Positions 24,887 to 33,994 of a stretch of 64,000 nt of DNA are shown here, one piece after another. The notes under the pieces were generated by a model. The model had not been told where the DNA came from, made no database searches, and saw only the letters and a list, made by a program, of their open reading frames with translations. The translations under genes were made by a program, and so were the position numbers. Where the stretch lies: assembly GCA_049516395.1 (NCBI GenBank), contig JBEKTD010000009.1, positions 42,388 to 106,387 of the forward strand, written 5' to 3'. This DNA comes from Fen-1362 sp049516395. GTDB lineage: Bacteria; Planctomycetota; Phycisphaerae; Sedimentisphaerales; Anaerobacaceae. Numbering within the stretch: the first letter of the stretch is position 1; each line of letters starts with the position of its first letter.

Positions 24887-25303
24887 ATGGCACTTTGGAT
24901 ACAAATAACGCCGGGTTCTGATGAGCCGATTTATCTGCAGATTGTTGAGCAGGTAGGCGAGGCAATCGCCAAAGGCCAGTTAGCCGTCGGCGACAAGCTC
25001 CCCGCCGTCAGAAAACTCGCCTCTGAGCTTGTTATAAATCCCAACACCGTCGCACGCGCATACACAATCCTCGAACAATCCGGCTTAGTCACCACAAAGA
25101 CCGGCTCGGGAACATTCGTCGCAGACCCATCGTCGCGAGACAAAGACGCCGCGGATATAAATATGCTGACGGACAGAATGGACGGCATCCTCTCAAGAGG
25201 ACTTAATCTCGGCCTCGAATCACAGGACATAATCGCTATGTTCAAAGACAGGTTGGAAAAATTCATCAAAACACGTCAGGGCGGGAGGCGAAAAAATGAC
25301 TGA
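24887..25303 (+). CDS. GntR-family regulator, YtrA-like
   Basis: The 138-residue protein has the GntR winged helix: IQITPGSDEPIYLQIVEQVG, VGDKLPAVRKLASELVINPN, TVARAYTILEQSGLVTTKTG. The effector part is only about 60 residues, mostly helical, as in the YtrA subfamily that controls ABC exporters. The start at 24887 follows AAGG at a 5-base distance; a longer frame reaching back to 24833 begins with a TTG inside the operator. It overlaps the ATPase gene by 8 bases, so the regulator and transporter are coupled. An operator-like palindrome lies 72 bases upstream. Confidence 0.88.
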   Translation: MALWIQITPGSDEPIYLQIVEQVGEAIAKGQLAVGDKLPAVRKLASELVINPNTVARAYTILEQSGLVTTKTGSGTFVADPSSRDKDAADINMLTDRMDGILSRGLNLGLESQDIIAMFKDRLEKFIKTRQGGRRKND

Positions 25304-26249
25304 GTTCGTATTGGAAACACAGGGCCTGACTAAATTTTACGGCGACAAGCTTGCGGTGGACCACATCGATTTGAAGATTCCGCGAGGATGTATCTGCGGC
25401 TTCGTCGGCAGAAATGGTTCAGGCAAAACTACGGCGATAAAACTGATGCTGGGGTTCCTGAAGCCGACGGCCGGCTCATCACGATTGTTAGGATGCGATT
25501 CCCAGGACCTCACGCCCGCAATCCGCCAGCGTATCGGCTATGTCGCGGAAGGTCATCGTCTCATTCGCTGGATGACAATCGCCGAGATTGCCAAATTCCA
25601 AAGCGCGTTTTTCCACGAACAGCCCGCCTCGACAAAACAAGGCGAAGCCGGGTGGGACAGCAACTTCTTTTGGGACATGATTGATTACTTCGGCCTGTCG
25701 AAAAAACAAAAGATAAAACATCTTTCGAACGGTCAGCGTGCACAGGTATCGCTCGCCCTTACACTTGCGCCGAACCCGGAACTATTGATAATGGATGACC
25801 CAACGCTGGGACTTGACGCCGCGATAAGACGCCAATTTCTCGAGGGAATAATTGAGCTGATTATGCGCCAGGGCAGGACGATTCTTTTCTCAAGCCATAT
25901 CCTCGGCGATATAGAGCGGGTCGCCGACAAAATAGTCGTAATAGACAAAGGAGTAATCAGGGCGGATTGTTCCCTTGAGCAATTCAGGACGGCAGTAAAA
26001 AAAGTCAGATTCGTTTTTGGTCAGACCTCGCCTGAAACCATCGATATCGAGGGCTTGCTTGGCTCCAGGCGTTCTGATAAAGAGCTTGAAATGATTCTGG
26101 TCGGCACGGCTGATGAAAAAATAGCCGAATGGGCAAAATCCAGCGGCGCTGCGGACTATCAAACCATAAATATGAATCTCGAAGACCAGTTCATCGAATA
26201 TACCGCCCCTGCCGGCCGAAACAAACCATTTACCTGGGAGGAAAAATAA
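25296..26249 (+). CDS. ABC transporter ATP-binding protein
   Basis: The 317-residue ATPase has Walker A GRNGSGKTTA, the signature LSNGQRAQVSLALTLA and Walker B LLIMDDPTLGLD followed by the switch His in SSHILGDIERV. This is the ABC-2/YtrB type, which pairs with a separate permease. The regulator overlaps its start and the permease follows one base after the stop. The C-terminal extension of about 90 residues is typical of the family. Substrate unknown; in Bacillus the related Ytr system responds to cell-wall antibiotics, which is only an analogy here. Confidence 0.92.
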   Translation: MTEFVLETQGLTKFYGDKLAVDHIDLKIPRGCICGFVGRNGSGKTTAIKLMLGFLKPTAGSSRLLGCDSQDLTPAIRQRIGYVAEGHRLIRWMTIAEIAKFQSAFFHEQPASTKQGEAGWDSNFFWDMIDYFGLSKKQKIKHLSNGQRAQVSLALTLAPNPELLIMDDPTLGLDAAIRRQFLEGIIELIMRQGRTILFSSHILGDIERVADKIVVIDKGVIRADCSLEQFRTAVKKVRFVFGQTSPETIDIEGLLGSRRSDKELEMILVGTADEKIAEWAKSSGAADYQTINMNLEDQFIEYTAPAGRNKPFTWEEK

Positions 26250-26250
26250 A

Positions 26251-26937
26251 ATGAGATTTTTCGCATTACTTAAAAAAGAGCTTCGCGAGTGCCTGCCCTG
26301 GATGGCTACAGCAGCGGCAATCCTGCTGCTTTTCGGTAGTCTCAAGCTTATAGACAGCAAACAACGGCAAATAGGGTACCAGTATCGCGTTTTCGAACGT
26401 TATTCGGAAGTTGGGGGTTACGAACTACTAACACGCCCGATTAGTGATTTTAGTATATTTGTGTTTATGTCGGCTGTAGGACTCGGCCTGGCGCTCGGTG
26501 TGCGCCAGTTCTGGGCCGATGACTTTATGGGGACGTGGGGATTTAGCGTTCATCGTTCAACACACAGAACAACAATACTTGCGGCAAAAATATGCGCAGG
26601 CCTTATTTCGATTGTGGCCATTGGGCTGGTCTGGTGTTATCTGTTCTGGCGCGCCAATTCGTCCGGCTATTTTGTATTTCCGCTGCCCGAAAGATGTTTT
26701 ATCGGAGGATGGCTGATTTGTGGTATGGGTCTGCTGTTCTACCTCGGGGCGACTCTTGTGGGTTTGAGCAAAACACGGTGGTACACAACTAAGCTGATGG
26801 GACTCGGTTTTGCGCTCTGGATGTTTATTACCCTCACACAGCAATGGACGCTTTGGTGGGGCTTTGGCACGCTTGTTATCGGCACGATTGTTTTGCTCTT
26901 TTTGATTTGTGAGGCATTCTTAAACAGGGAGTTTTAG
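26251..26937 (+). CDS. ABC transporter membrane subunit
   Basis: The 228-residue protein has about six hydrophobic spans (for example AAAILLLFGSLKLI, MSAVGLGLALGVRQFW, LVIGTIVLLFLICEAFL). It follows the ATPase with a single base between. Its sequence (FFALLKKELRECLPW start, FWADDFMGTWGFSVHR middle) is that of an ABC-2-like integral membrane component with low conservation. It most likely forms the export channel with the preceding ATPase; the exported compound cannot be told. The next gene starts 17 bases further on. Confidence 0.72.
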   Translation: MRFFALLKKELRECLPWMATAAAILLLFGSLKLIDSKQRQIGYQYRVFERYSEVGGYELLTRPISDFSIFVFMSAVGLGLALGVRQFWADDFMGTWGFSVHRSTHRTTILAAKICAGLISIVAIGLVWCYLFWRANSSGYFVFPLPERCFIGGWLICGMGLLFYLGATLVGLSKTRWYTTKLMGLGFALWMFITLTQQWTLWWGFGTLVIGTIVLLFLICEAFLNREF

Positions 26938-26953
26938 TAAAGGGGACCCAACA

Positions 26954-28534
26954 ATGGCAAAAAAGAGGAACTCAGAATATATTGCTCGACTCAGCGGGGC
27001 TGCTATCACGCTGGTTCTGTTAATGTTCGTTGTGCTGATTGTCCAGATTATTCTCGTACAGCTGGCGTGGGTATATACTGTCAAAAAACAGCCGTTATCC
27101 GCGTTACCGGACAGCCCGGAGTGGAGGATGCAAAAAGCGGACAAGCTGTTCCTTCCTGATGGAACGATATATCTTGCGAACAAGGTAGATACACAGCATA
27201 ATGACAGCTACGCAAAAGAGGAAATAACTGACGTAAACGGACTTGTTTTGTGGCAGGGTATTCACAAAGACCGTCCTTCCAAGTATCTCGACTGGGCGTC
27301 ATTTACACAAAATTTCAACGAGCAACAAATGCGGGATATATCCCAGTTGAGCCCCGGTTTGCCCGGCTTCATAGAGGCGCCGGTCAGGGTCTCAGGAGAA
27401 TTTAAGGAGGTCTGGCGATATGACCTTGAAGCACAGGCATTTGCCGGTTACGAGGCCGGAGGCAGGTTTATAGGTTATCTTGGAGCGAATGGATTTGTCG
27501 CTTCAAAAGCTCAGGCAAAACCATTTGGCGAATTTAAGGGCTTCACGTCATGGACTGATGAAGACCCGTCATCTATCGTAATGCTATGGCAGGCCAAACA
27601 TCGAATTTACCAGATTGATTTCCTCGCCCGCAACGTCGAAACGCTTTTCGAAAACACCCAATCCGATATCAAATCCGTAAGGTGGCATCACTGGAGACCG
27701 ACTTATCCCAAGGACAGCTCCGATATTCGATATCGACCTCTTATTGATTGCCTAACATCCGACAACAATCACCACCTGATAATGCGAGAGCCAAACCAGG
27801 TGATTACAATGGAACTACCTGAGCAACTGCAGGAACCAAACCAGATATTTTGGCAGTGGCGGTATAATTCGGATTTCACGGCAACCGACAAGGCAATTTT
27901 CGTTCAATATCGTGATACAAACTTCAACCCGCCGAAATCACAGAAACTCATGGGACTGTATCAGTGGGAATACAACAGCAAGCCGCAGCCACAGTCAATC
28001 GGGCTTTACAAAGTCATTGATGACGGCAAGCTGGAGCTTGTTAATCAATTCGACTGGACAAAGCCCGTAGTGCAGGCATCACAAGCATTGAATCCTGAAT
28101 ATAAATTCCCGAAGTGGATAACTAATGTGTCGCCCACGGTGTTTAATTTGTTGTGGGCTTTGTACGGCGACAGCCTGGATAAATTCCGTACCGAAGGAAC
28201 AGGTATGATGCAGGGCTATGTCACTATTATCATGGGATTTCGACCGCTTCATAGTTCCTTGAATTATGTATTGAGCGTAATGATGATGGCATTTGCCCTC
28301 TGGCATGGCTGGGCGAGGAGAACCTCGTGGGACAAGCTGATTTTGTGGCTTATTATCGTTGGTGCGTTCAATTTAGCAGGGTTACTGACTTATCTGGCTC
28401 TCAATCATACGCCGGTAATCAAATGCCCCGCCTGCGGCAAAAAACGCGGGCTTGAAATGGACAACTGCTCGCAATGCGGCAGCCCGTTGCCCATACCGCA
28501 GCGAAAGCCGACCGACCTGATTATGACAAATTAG
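26954..28534 (+). CDS. Membrane protein with extracytoplasmic domain and C-terminal zinc ribbon
   Basis: This 526-residue protein has one span near the N-terminus (AITLVLLMFVVLIVQIILVQ), a domain of about 380 residues with Trp/Tyr-rich strands that I do not recognise, then two to three spans (YVLSVMMMAFALWHGWA, LIIVGAFNLAGLLTYLAL) and a cytoplasmic treble-type zinc ribbon CPACGKK ... CSQCGSP. It is the last gene of the GntR cassette and probably works with the ABC transporter. It looks like a sensor or accessory subunit, but there is no domain evidence for a specific role. Confidence 0.65.
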   Translation: MAKKRNSEYIARLSGAAITLVLLMFVVLIVQIILVQLAWVYTVKKQPLSALPDSPEWRMQKADKLFLPDGTIYLANKVDTQHNDSYAKEEITDVNGLVLWQGIHKDRPSKYLDWASFTQNFNEQQMRDISQLSPGLPGFIEAPVRVSGEFKEVWRYDLEAQAFAGYEAGGRFIGYLGANGFVASKAQAKPFGEFKGFTSWTDEDPSSIVMLWQAKHRIYQIDFLARNVETLFENTQSDIKSVRWHHWRPTYPKDSSDIRYRPLIDCLTSDNNHHLIMREPNQVITMELPEQLQEPNQIFWQWRYNSDFTATDKAIFVQYRDTNFNPPKSQKLMGLYQWEYNSKPQPQSIGLYKVIDDGKLELVNQFDWTKPVVQASQALNPEYKFPKWITNVSPTVFNLLWALYGDSLDKFRTEGTGMMQGYVTIIMGFRPLHSSLNYVLSVMMMAFALWHGWARRTSWDKLILWLIIVGAFNLAGLLTYLALNHTPVIKCPACGKKRGLEMDNCSQCGSPLPIPQRKPTDLIMTN

Positions 28535-28631
28535 CCCGAAACAATAAACAATAGCCGTCTAACGCCTTGCTGAACCCTTTTTGGGCCATTACTCCCCTGC
28601 CCGAAAAGTGAATAGATTGTCCGTAATCCTC

Positions 28632-28660
28632 TTGACAATCAGAAGATGCGCAAATACATT
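28632..28660 (+). promoter_or_regulatory. Predicted promoter of gap-pgk
   Basis: TTGACA, 17 bases, TACATT, 87 bases upstream of the gap start. Confidence 0.65.
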
Positions 28661-28746
28661 ATTCCCTTTGTGTTCCAGCCTGTCGGAACGCTTAATCGCG
28701 AAAAGAAACCTTATTTAACATCACAGTCAAAAAAGGAGATTCAGAA

Positions 28747-29763
28747 ATGGCAACAAAGGTAGCAATTAACGGATTCGGCCGAATCGGCAGAGCAGTAACA
28801 AGAATCCTGATGACACGCAAAAACAACCTCGAGCTGGTCGCCATCAACGACCTGTCAGACGCCAAGTCGCTGGCGCATCTGTTCAAATATGATACCGTCG
28901 AAGGCAAATGGCAGGGAACAGTCGAGGCAAAGGGCTCAGACATCATAATAAACGGAAAGACCATAAAGGTTCTGGCCGTGAAGAACCCAGCGGAACTGCC
29001 CTGGAAGGATATGGGCGTCGATATCGTCGTCGAATCAACAGGCCTGTTCACCAAGGCATCATCAGAAAAAGGCGGCTACGGCGACCACATCAAAGCCGGC
29101 GCAAAGAAGGTTGTCCTCACCGTCCCGGCAAAGGACGACATCGAGGCCACAATCGTTATGGGCGTCAACGACAATAAGCTCACCAAGGATATCAAGTGCG
29201 TCTCGAACGCAAGCTGCACAACGAACTGTCTTGCCCCAATCGCCAAGGTACTCAATGACACCTTCGGCATCGAGAGCGGCGTAATGACCACCATTCACGC
29301 ATATACCAACGACCAGAAAGTCGCTGACCAGATTCACAAGGACCTCCGCAGGGCAAGAGCCGCTGCCGCAAATATAATTCCCACAAGTACAGGCGCAGCA
29401 AAGGCAATCGGCAAGGTTGTACCGGAACTCGATGGCAAATTAGACGGCTTCGCAGTCCGCGTCCCAATCCCGGTAGGCAGCTTGGTTGACCTCGTCGTCA
29501 ACGTAAAGAAAGACGTTACAGTCGCCGACGTAAATGCCGCGATGAAAAAAGCAGCGGAAGGCCCGATGAAGGGCGTCCTCGTTTATTGCGATGAGCCAAT
29601 CGTAAGCAGCGACATTGTCAACAACCCCGCTTCGAGCATCTTCGATTCACTGCTCACTATGGTAAAAGGCAAAACCGTTAAAGCGATAAGCTGGTACGAC
29701 AATGAGTGGGGTTATTCGAACCGCACTGTTGATATTATGGAAAAAATGGCGAAACTAGGTTAA
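28747..29763 (+). CDS. gap: Glyceraldehyde-3-phosphate dehydrogenase
   Basis: The 338-residue glycolytic enzyme oxidises glyceraldehyde-3-phosphate with NAD+. The NAD domain opens VAINGFGRIGRAVTR, the catalytic Cys is in SNASCTTNCLAP, the phosphate-site His follows in TTIHAYTNDQ, and the C-terminus ends ISWYDNEWGYSNRTVDIM. An AGGAG site precedes the ATG. pgk follows after a terminator-like hairpin. Codon use is strongly biased to C-ending codons, as expected for a highly expressed gene. Confidence 0.97.
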   Translation: MATKVAINGFGRIGRAVTRILMTRKNNLELVAINDLSDAKSLAHLFKYDTVEGKWQGTVEAKGSDIIINGKTIKVLAVKNPAELPWKDMGVDIVVESTGLFTKASSEKGGYGDHIKAGAKKVVLTVPAKDDIEATIVMGVNDNKLTKDIKCVSNASCTTNCLAPIAKVLNDTFGIESGVMTTIHAYTNDQKVADQIHKDLRRARAAAANIIPTSTGAAKAIGKVVPELDGKLDGFAVRVPIPVGSLVDLVVNVKKDVTVADVNAAMKKAAEGPMKGVLVYCDEPIVSSDIVNNPASSIFDSLLTMVKGKTVKAISWYDNEWGYSNRTVDIMEKMAKLG

Positions 29764-29772
29764 ATAAACCTT

Positions 29773-29803
29773 CGGGTTCCGGTGAACCGGGACCCGATTT
29801 TTC
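29773..29803 (+). terminator. Intercistronic terminator-like hairpin between gap and pgk
   Basis: CGGGTTCCGG, the tetraloop TGAA and CCGGGACCCG pair over 10 bp with one T.G pair, followed by ATTTTTCT. It sits 10 bases after the gap stop and 36 bases before the pgk start, so it may lower pgk relative to gap or stabilise the gap mRNA end. Confidence 0.65.
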
Positions 29804-29838
29804 TATTATATATTCGATTTTATAAAGCAGGTAAGGAT

Positions 29839-31077
29839 ATGGCAAAAAAAACGATAGCCGACATAAACGTCAAAGGTAAAAAGGTCTTTATGCGGGTGGA
29901 TTTCAACGTTCCGCTCGATGAAAACTGCAATATCACCAGCGACAAAAGAATCGTCGCGGCGCTGCCCTCAATAAAAAAGGTGCTCGCAGACGGCGGGGCA
30001 CTTATTCTCGCAAGCCATCTCGGCAGACCCGATGGCAAGCCGGACCCAAAGGCCTCGATGAAGCCCGTCGCCAAAAAGCTGTCGGAACTCCTCGGCAAAG
30101 AAGTCATCTTCGCCAATGATTGTGTTGGTGCAGACCCTCAGGCCAAAGCCAAGGCGCTCAAGCCGGGCGATGTCCTGCTCCTCGAAAACGTCCGCTTCCA
30201 CAAAGAAGAGGAAATCAAAGACAAAAAAGCAAAGGATGACCCGGCCCTGCGCAAGGCAAAAGACGATTTCGCAAAGCAGATGGCTGACCTCGCGGATGTA
30301 TATGTCAACGACGCGTTCGGCACAGCTCATCGCGATAACGCCTCGATGTACACCGTGCCCGCGATGATGAAGGGCAAACCCCGCGTCATCGGCTTCTTAG
30401 TCGAAAAAGAGCTGAAATTCCTGGGCGATACCGTTACCAACCCGGTCAGGCCATTCGTCGCAATCTTAGGCGGCGCAAAGGTCTCCGACAAATTGGGCGT
30501 CATCGAAAACCTGATGACCAAAGTAAACAAAATAATCATCGGCGGCGCTATGGCATACACATTCGCCAAGGCCAACGGTAAAACCGTCGGCAATTCGCTT
30601 TGTGAAGACGACTTCATCCCGAAAGCCAAAGAACTTCAGGAAAAAGCCAAAGCCGCGAAGTGCGAATTACTGCTGCCAATCGATACCGTCGTCGCCAAAG
30701 AATTCAAGGCGGGCGCCGAGAATAAAGTCGTTACCGGCAACATCGAAGCCGGCTGGCAGGGTATGGATATAGGCCCGGCGACACGCAAACTGTTCGCCGA
30801 CAAGCTCAAAGACGCAAAAACAATCGTCTGGAACGGCCCGATGGGCGTTTTTGAAATGCCCCCCTTCGATGAAGGCACCAAGGCAGTCGCCCAGGCGGTT
30901 GCGGACGCGACAAGCAAAGGAGCCAAAAGCGTCATCGGCGGCGGCGACAGCGCAAGCGCGTTGAAAAAACTCGGCCTTGATAAGAAGGTTACGCATATCT
31001 CAACGGGCGGCGGCGCGTCGCTTGAATTCCTCGAAGGCAAAAAATTCGTCTGCCTCGAAATCCTGGATGAAAAATAA
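29839..31077 (+). CDS. pgk: Phosphoglycerate kinase
   Basis: The 412-residue enzyme transfers phosphate from 1,3-bisphosphoglycerate to ADP. Substrate-site landmarks are RVDFNVPLDE, SHLGRPDGKPDPKASM and NDAFGTAHR; the nucleotide side has NGPMGVFEMPPFDEGT and IGGGDSASALKKLGL. The start at 29839 follows AAGG; a longer frame begins in the 5' UTR. A lysine-rich insert (EIKDKKAKDDPALRKAKDD) lengthens the first domain slightly. It ends before a bidirectional-looking terminator shared with the convergent PEP-CTERM gene. Confidence 0.97.
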   Translation: MAKKTIADINVKGKKVFMRVDFNVPLDENCNITSDKRIVAALPSIKKVLADGGALILASHLGRPDGKPDPKASMKPVAKKLSELLGKEVIFANDCVGADPQAKAKALKPGDVLLLENVRFHKEEEIKDKKAKDDPALRKAKDDFAKQMADLADVYVNDAFGTAHRDNASMYTVPAMMKGKPRVIGFLVEKELKFLGDTVTNPVRPFVAILGGAKVSDKLGVIENLMTKVNKIIIGGAMAYTFAKANGKTVGNSLCEDDFIPKAKELQEKAKAAKCELLLPIDTVVAKEFKAGAENKVVTGNIEAGWQGMDIGPATRKLFADKLKDAKTIVWNGPMGVFEMPPFDEGTKAVAQAVADATSKGAKSVIGGGDSASALKKLGLDKKVTHISTGGGASLEFLEGKKFVCLEILDEK

Positions 31078-31100
31078 TTAATACTGCACCAACGAAAGAT

Positions 31101-31132
31101 AAAGCTGCCGGAAAAAACCGGCGGCTTTTTTA
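31101..31132 (+). terminator. Intrinsic terminator after pgk
   Basis: AAAGCTGCCGG, six A, CCGGCGGCTTT (11 bp with one wobble) followed by a T run. Confidence 0.8.
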
Positions 31133-31150
31133 TTGCAGCAGCAAAAAGCC

Positions 31151-32227
31151 TCAACGCCTTCGCAGCATTATGCCGCCAATCGCGAGCAATAATACCGAAG
31201 CCGGTTCCGGTATGACCAAATCCTGCATATAATTAATCGATGAGCCTGGAATTGCGCCGAGTCCCAGCAACTCCAGTGCTAAATTCGCGCCGTCACCATT
31301 GCGCACAGGCTGAAGACTTTCGTCATAAGATGGATGACCTGTGCCTGGGTCTAATCTCGAATTCGGATTGAGTGCGTACAAGTCCTCATTCTCTGCCGCA
31401 CCCGCTCCCCAGACAATAAAAGGAATCGTATAGTTTAAAGGGAGAGTGGGATCCGAATGGTCGTAATCGCAGCCGCCGTGGTCGACAGTAAGGATAATTG
31501 CAGTCCGGCCTCGCAGCACAGAACTATTGTCTATAAGAGTTAATATCTGCCGGAGATAACCGTCAACAGCAATCAACGCGTTATTGTATTCTTCACTTCC
31601 CCATCCGTATGCGTGCCCTGCAGCATCACAATCGCCATAGTGAATAAAACTGTAGTTAAACAGATTAGAACTCATCTCGCTGATGAAGCTATCAGTAATC
31701 GACTGGCTGTCATCACAAAGATATGTGTCGATTTTGTTGCGTCCGTTGTCAACGCCGGTAGTATCCGCAGCTCCGTTGACGGCGTTATAGGATGTGGTGA
31801 ACAATGAAAATTTGGATTTGGTGGCATACATTGCGGTGCGAAGACCATTGTCGTGAGCGACATCGAACACGCCAGCTACGTATTCTCCCTTGTTATTGTG
31901 AAGCGTCTGCCCTTCCTCGGGGTCGCTGTTTTCTACCCAGTTATGGCCTAAAGTCCCCATGACCGGCCGAGCAGTCACCATTGTGACGTGGTTAGGAAGC
32001 GTGACCGTAATATCGTAGTCGTCGCGGGCATTGAGCGTAGAAACGCCCTGACTTTGGATGCGTGAGAGGCTGGGGATTTGCCCGTTGCCGAGTAACGAGG
32101 AAAGATAACTTGAGCCAAGGCCATCGACGCTGATTTCAATTACATATTGAGCTTGACCGGCAAAAACGGAGGCCGTGAATGCAATTAATACAACCGCGGC
32201 ACAGACATAACTAATCCGCCCAAACAT
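31151..32227 (-). CDS. Secreted type I phosphodiesterase/phosphatase-like protein with PEP-CTERM tail
   Basis: The 358-residue protein has a signal peptide (ISYVCAAVVLIAFTASVFA), an alkaline-phosphatase-superfamily domain (VIEISVDGLGSSYLSSLLG, nucleophile region TLPNHVTMVTARP, metal ligands HYGDCDAAGHAYGWGS and LTVDHGGCDYDHSD) and the C-terminal sorting signal VIPEPASVLLLAIGGIMLRRR-like. That tail is recognised by exosortase and leads to envelope or extracellular-matrix deposition. The nucleophile Ser/Thr of nucleotide pyrophosphatases is replaced in context by Asn/His-rich sequence, so activity needs caution. Start at 32227 (Met13 of the longer frame), with GGGTG about 11 bases upstream. Convergent with pgk. 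Confidence 0.8.
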   Translation of the reverse strand: MFGRISYVCAAVVLIAFTASVFAGQAQYVIEISVDGLGSSYLSSLLGNGQIPSLSRIQSQGVSTLNARDDYDITVTLPNHVTMVTARPVMGTLGHNWVENSDPEEGQTLHNNKGEYVAGVFDVAHDNGLRTAMYATKSKFSLFTTSYNAVNGAADTTGVDNGRNKIDTYLCDDSQSITDSFISEMSSNLFNYSFIHYGDCDAAGHAYGWGSEEYNNALIAVDGYLRQILTLIDNSSVLRGRTAIILTVDHGGCDYDHSDPTLPLNYTIPFIVWGAGAAENEDLYALNPNSRLDPGTGHPSYDESLQPVRNGDGANLALELLGLGAIPGSSINYMQDLVIPEPASVLLLAIGGIMLRRR

Positions 32228-32272
32228 AATGTCATCACCCTTCTTCTCTTGGCTACCAGCCAAAACACAGAT

Positions 32273-32281
32273 ATTATAGCA
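32273..32281 (-). promoter_or_regulatory. Extended -10 promoter of the PEP-CTERM gene
   Basis: On the minus strand TGCTATAAT: a TGn extension directly before a perfect -10 box, 45 bases upstream of the start codon. No good -35 is visible. Confidence 0.5.
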
Positions 32282-32338
32282 TTATCGAAAAGATATGCTC
32301 CAAAAAACTTCTGGTTATAACAACGAAAGACTAATATG

Positions 32339-32367
32339 TTGCAATTAACGTCAAAAGCGATTATCTT
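32339..32367 (+). promoter_or_regulatory. Candidate promoter of rpe
   Basis: TTGCAA, 17 bases, TATCTT, 25 bases upstream of the ATG; it lies in the divergent region with the PEP-CTERM gene. Confidence 0.5.
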
Positions 32368-32392
32368 AAAAACCGCGTTTTGAAGGAAAAAA

Positions 32393-33064
32393 ATGAACAG
32401 AATATTACCAAAACCAGGGACAATCGAGATAGCGCCGTCAATATTGAGCGCTGATTTTGCGCGTCTGGCTGACGAGCTTTCCGTCGTGGAAAAAGCTGGC
32501 GTCAAAATGGTCCACCTCGACATTATGGACGGGCACTTCGTCCCGAATATCACCATCGGCCCGCCGGTAGTCGAAAAACTCCGCGAGCACAGCAATCTGT
32601 TCTTCGACGCTCACCTGATGATTACCGACCCGCGAAAATACGCCCCCGCTTTCGTCAAAGCGGGCGTCAACAATATTACGTTTCACATCGAGGTCGAAAA
32701 AAAACCGGCAGAATTGATAAGGATACTTCACGATATGGGCGTATCGGCCGGCCTTTGCCTTAACCCGGAAACGCCGGTTAAGACAATCGAAAAGATAGCC
32801 CATCTTGCCGATATGATTCTTGTAATGACGGTTCATCCTGGATTTGGCGGGCAGAAATTTATCGCTTCAGCCGCGAAGAAAATCCACACCGTCCGCAATA
32901 TCGTCGGCCCCAAAATCAGGGTCGAGGTTGACGGTGGTATCGACATTAAAACCACGCCCATCGTGGTTGGTTACGGAGCCGACACCCTTGTGGCAGGCAG
33001 AGCAATCTTCGGAGGGAAAAATCGAATCGCCGCTATAAACGCAATTCGACGGGCTAGTAAATAA
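32393..33064 (+). CDS. rpe: Ribulose-phosphate 3-epimerase
   Basis: The 223-residue TIM-barrel enzyme interconverts ribulose-5-phosphate and xylulose-5-phosphate. Diagnostic stretches are PSILSADFARLADEL, the metal site HLDIMDGHFVPNITIGP, MTVHPGFGGQKFI and EVDGGIDIKTTP. Length is standard. AAGGAAAAAA stands before the ATG. accD follows 62 bases later on the same strand. Confidence 0.96.
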   Translation: MNRILPKPGTIEIAPSILSADFARLADELSVVEKAGVKMVHLDIMDGHFVPNITIGPPVVEKLREHSNLFFDAHLMITDPRKYAPAFVKAGVNNITFHIEVEKKPAELIRILHDMGVSAGLCLNPETPVKTIEKIAHLADMILVMTVHPGFGGQKFIASAAKKIHTVRNIVGPKIRVEVDGGIDIKTTPIVVGYGADTLVAGRAIFGGKNRIAAINAIRRASK

Positions 33065-33094
33065 TTGCTTCTGGAAATCCGTTCGCTTTTTTGG

Positions 33095-33100
33095 TAGAAT
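33095..33100 (+). promoter_or_regulatory. Possible extended -10 element before accD
   Basis: TGGTAGAAT: a TGn extension plus a TAGAAT box (33095-33100), 26 bases before the accD ATG. No -35 is evident. Confidence 0.3.
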
Positions 33101-33126
33101 TTTTGAATCCTGTGGACGGGACTTGA

Positions 33127-33981
33127 ATGGCAATTATGGCAAAAGAAGCGAAATCGAAATGGAACGGCTTTTCGCTCAAAAAGCGAAAGGAAATGCCCGA
33201 CGGGCTTTGGACGCGTTGTCCGGCCTGCGAGCAAATGCTTTACAAAAGCGCCGTCGAGAAAAACCTCAACGTCTGCCCCGAATGCGATTACCACTTCCGC
33301 ATAGACTCGCTCACCCGCATCAGCTACCTGGTCGATGAGGGCTCGTTCGAGGAAACGCACGACCACCTTACCAGCAATGACCCGCTTGATTTCAACTTCA
33401 GGGGCACAACCTATCGCCAGCGACTAAAAGCCGACGAACATAAAAGCAGCTCAAAAGAAGCAATGCGAATCGGCAAAGCATTCATCAAGGGAAGAGGCGT
33501 GGTGCTGGCCGTTATGGAGCCGAATTTCCTGATGGGTTCGATGGGTTACGTCGTCGGCGAAAAACTCTGCCTGGCTGTCGAAAAAGCTATCGAAGAAAAA
33601 CTTCCGCTTGTAGCTATATGCTCATCTGGCGGCGCAAGAATGCACGAGGGCGTCGTTTCGCTGGGCCAAATGGCGAAAACCAGCGCAGCTATCGCCAAAC
33701 TCGACAGGGAAGGCGGCTTCTTTATCTCGGTCCTGACCGACCCCACGACAGGCGGCGTTACCGCCAGCTTCGCGATGCTGGGCGACTGCCTCATTGCCGA
33801 GCCAAAGGCGCTAATCGGTTTCGCAGGCCCGCGGACTATCGCCGAGACAATTAAAGTCGAGCTTCCGGAAGGTTTCCAAACCGCGGAGTTCATGCTCGAA
33901 CACGGCTTCGTCGATATGATTGTTCACCGCAAAGACCTTCGCAGCGAAATCGCCCGCCTCATCGATTACTGCCAGAAATAA
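33127..33981 (+). CDS. accD: Acetyl-CoA carboxylase carboxyltransferase subunit beta
   Basis: The 284-residue subunit transfers carboxyl from carboxybiotin to acetyl-CoA, the first step of fatty acid synthesis. The N-terminal zinc finger has four cysteines (CPACEQM and CPECDYHF), followed by the crotonase-like core with LPLVAICSSGGARMHEG and LTDPTTGGVTASFAMLGD and IGFAGPRTI. No accA is seen nearby. It stands alone, with a degenerate repeat element after it. Confidence 0.95.
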   Translation: MAIMAKEAKSKWNGFSLKKRKEMPDGLWTRCPACEQMLYKSAVEKNLNVCPECDYHFRIDSLTRISYLVDEGSFEETHDHLTSNDPLDFNFRGTTYRQRLKADEHKSSSKEAMRIGKAFIKGRGVVLAVMEPNFLMGSMGYVVGEKLCLAVEKAIEEKLPLVAICSSGGARMHEGVVSLGQMAKTSAAIAKLDREGGFFISVLTDPTTGGVTASFAMLGDCLIAEPKALIGFAGPRTIAETIKVELPEGFQTAEFMLEHGFVDMIVHRKDLRSEIARLIDYCQK

Positions 33982-33994
33982 CCAATACCTTTTT

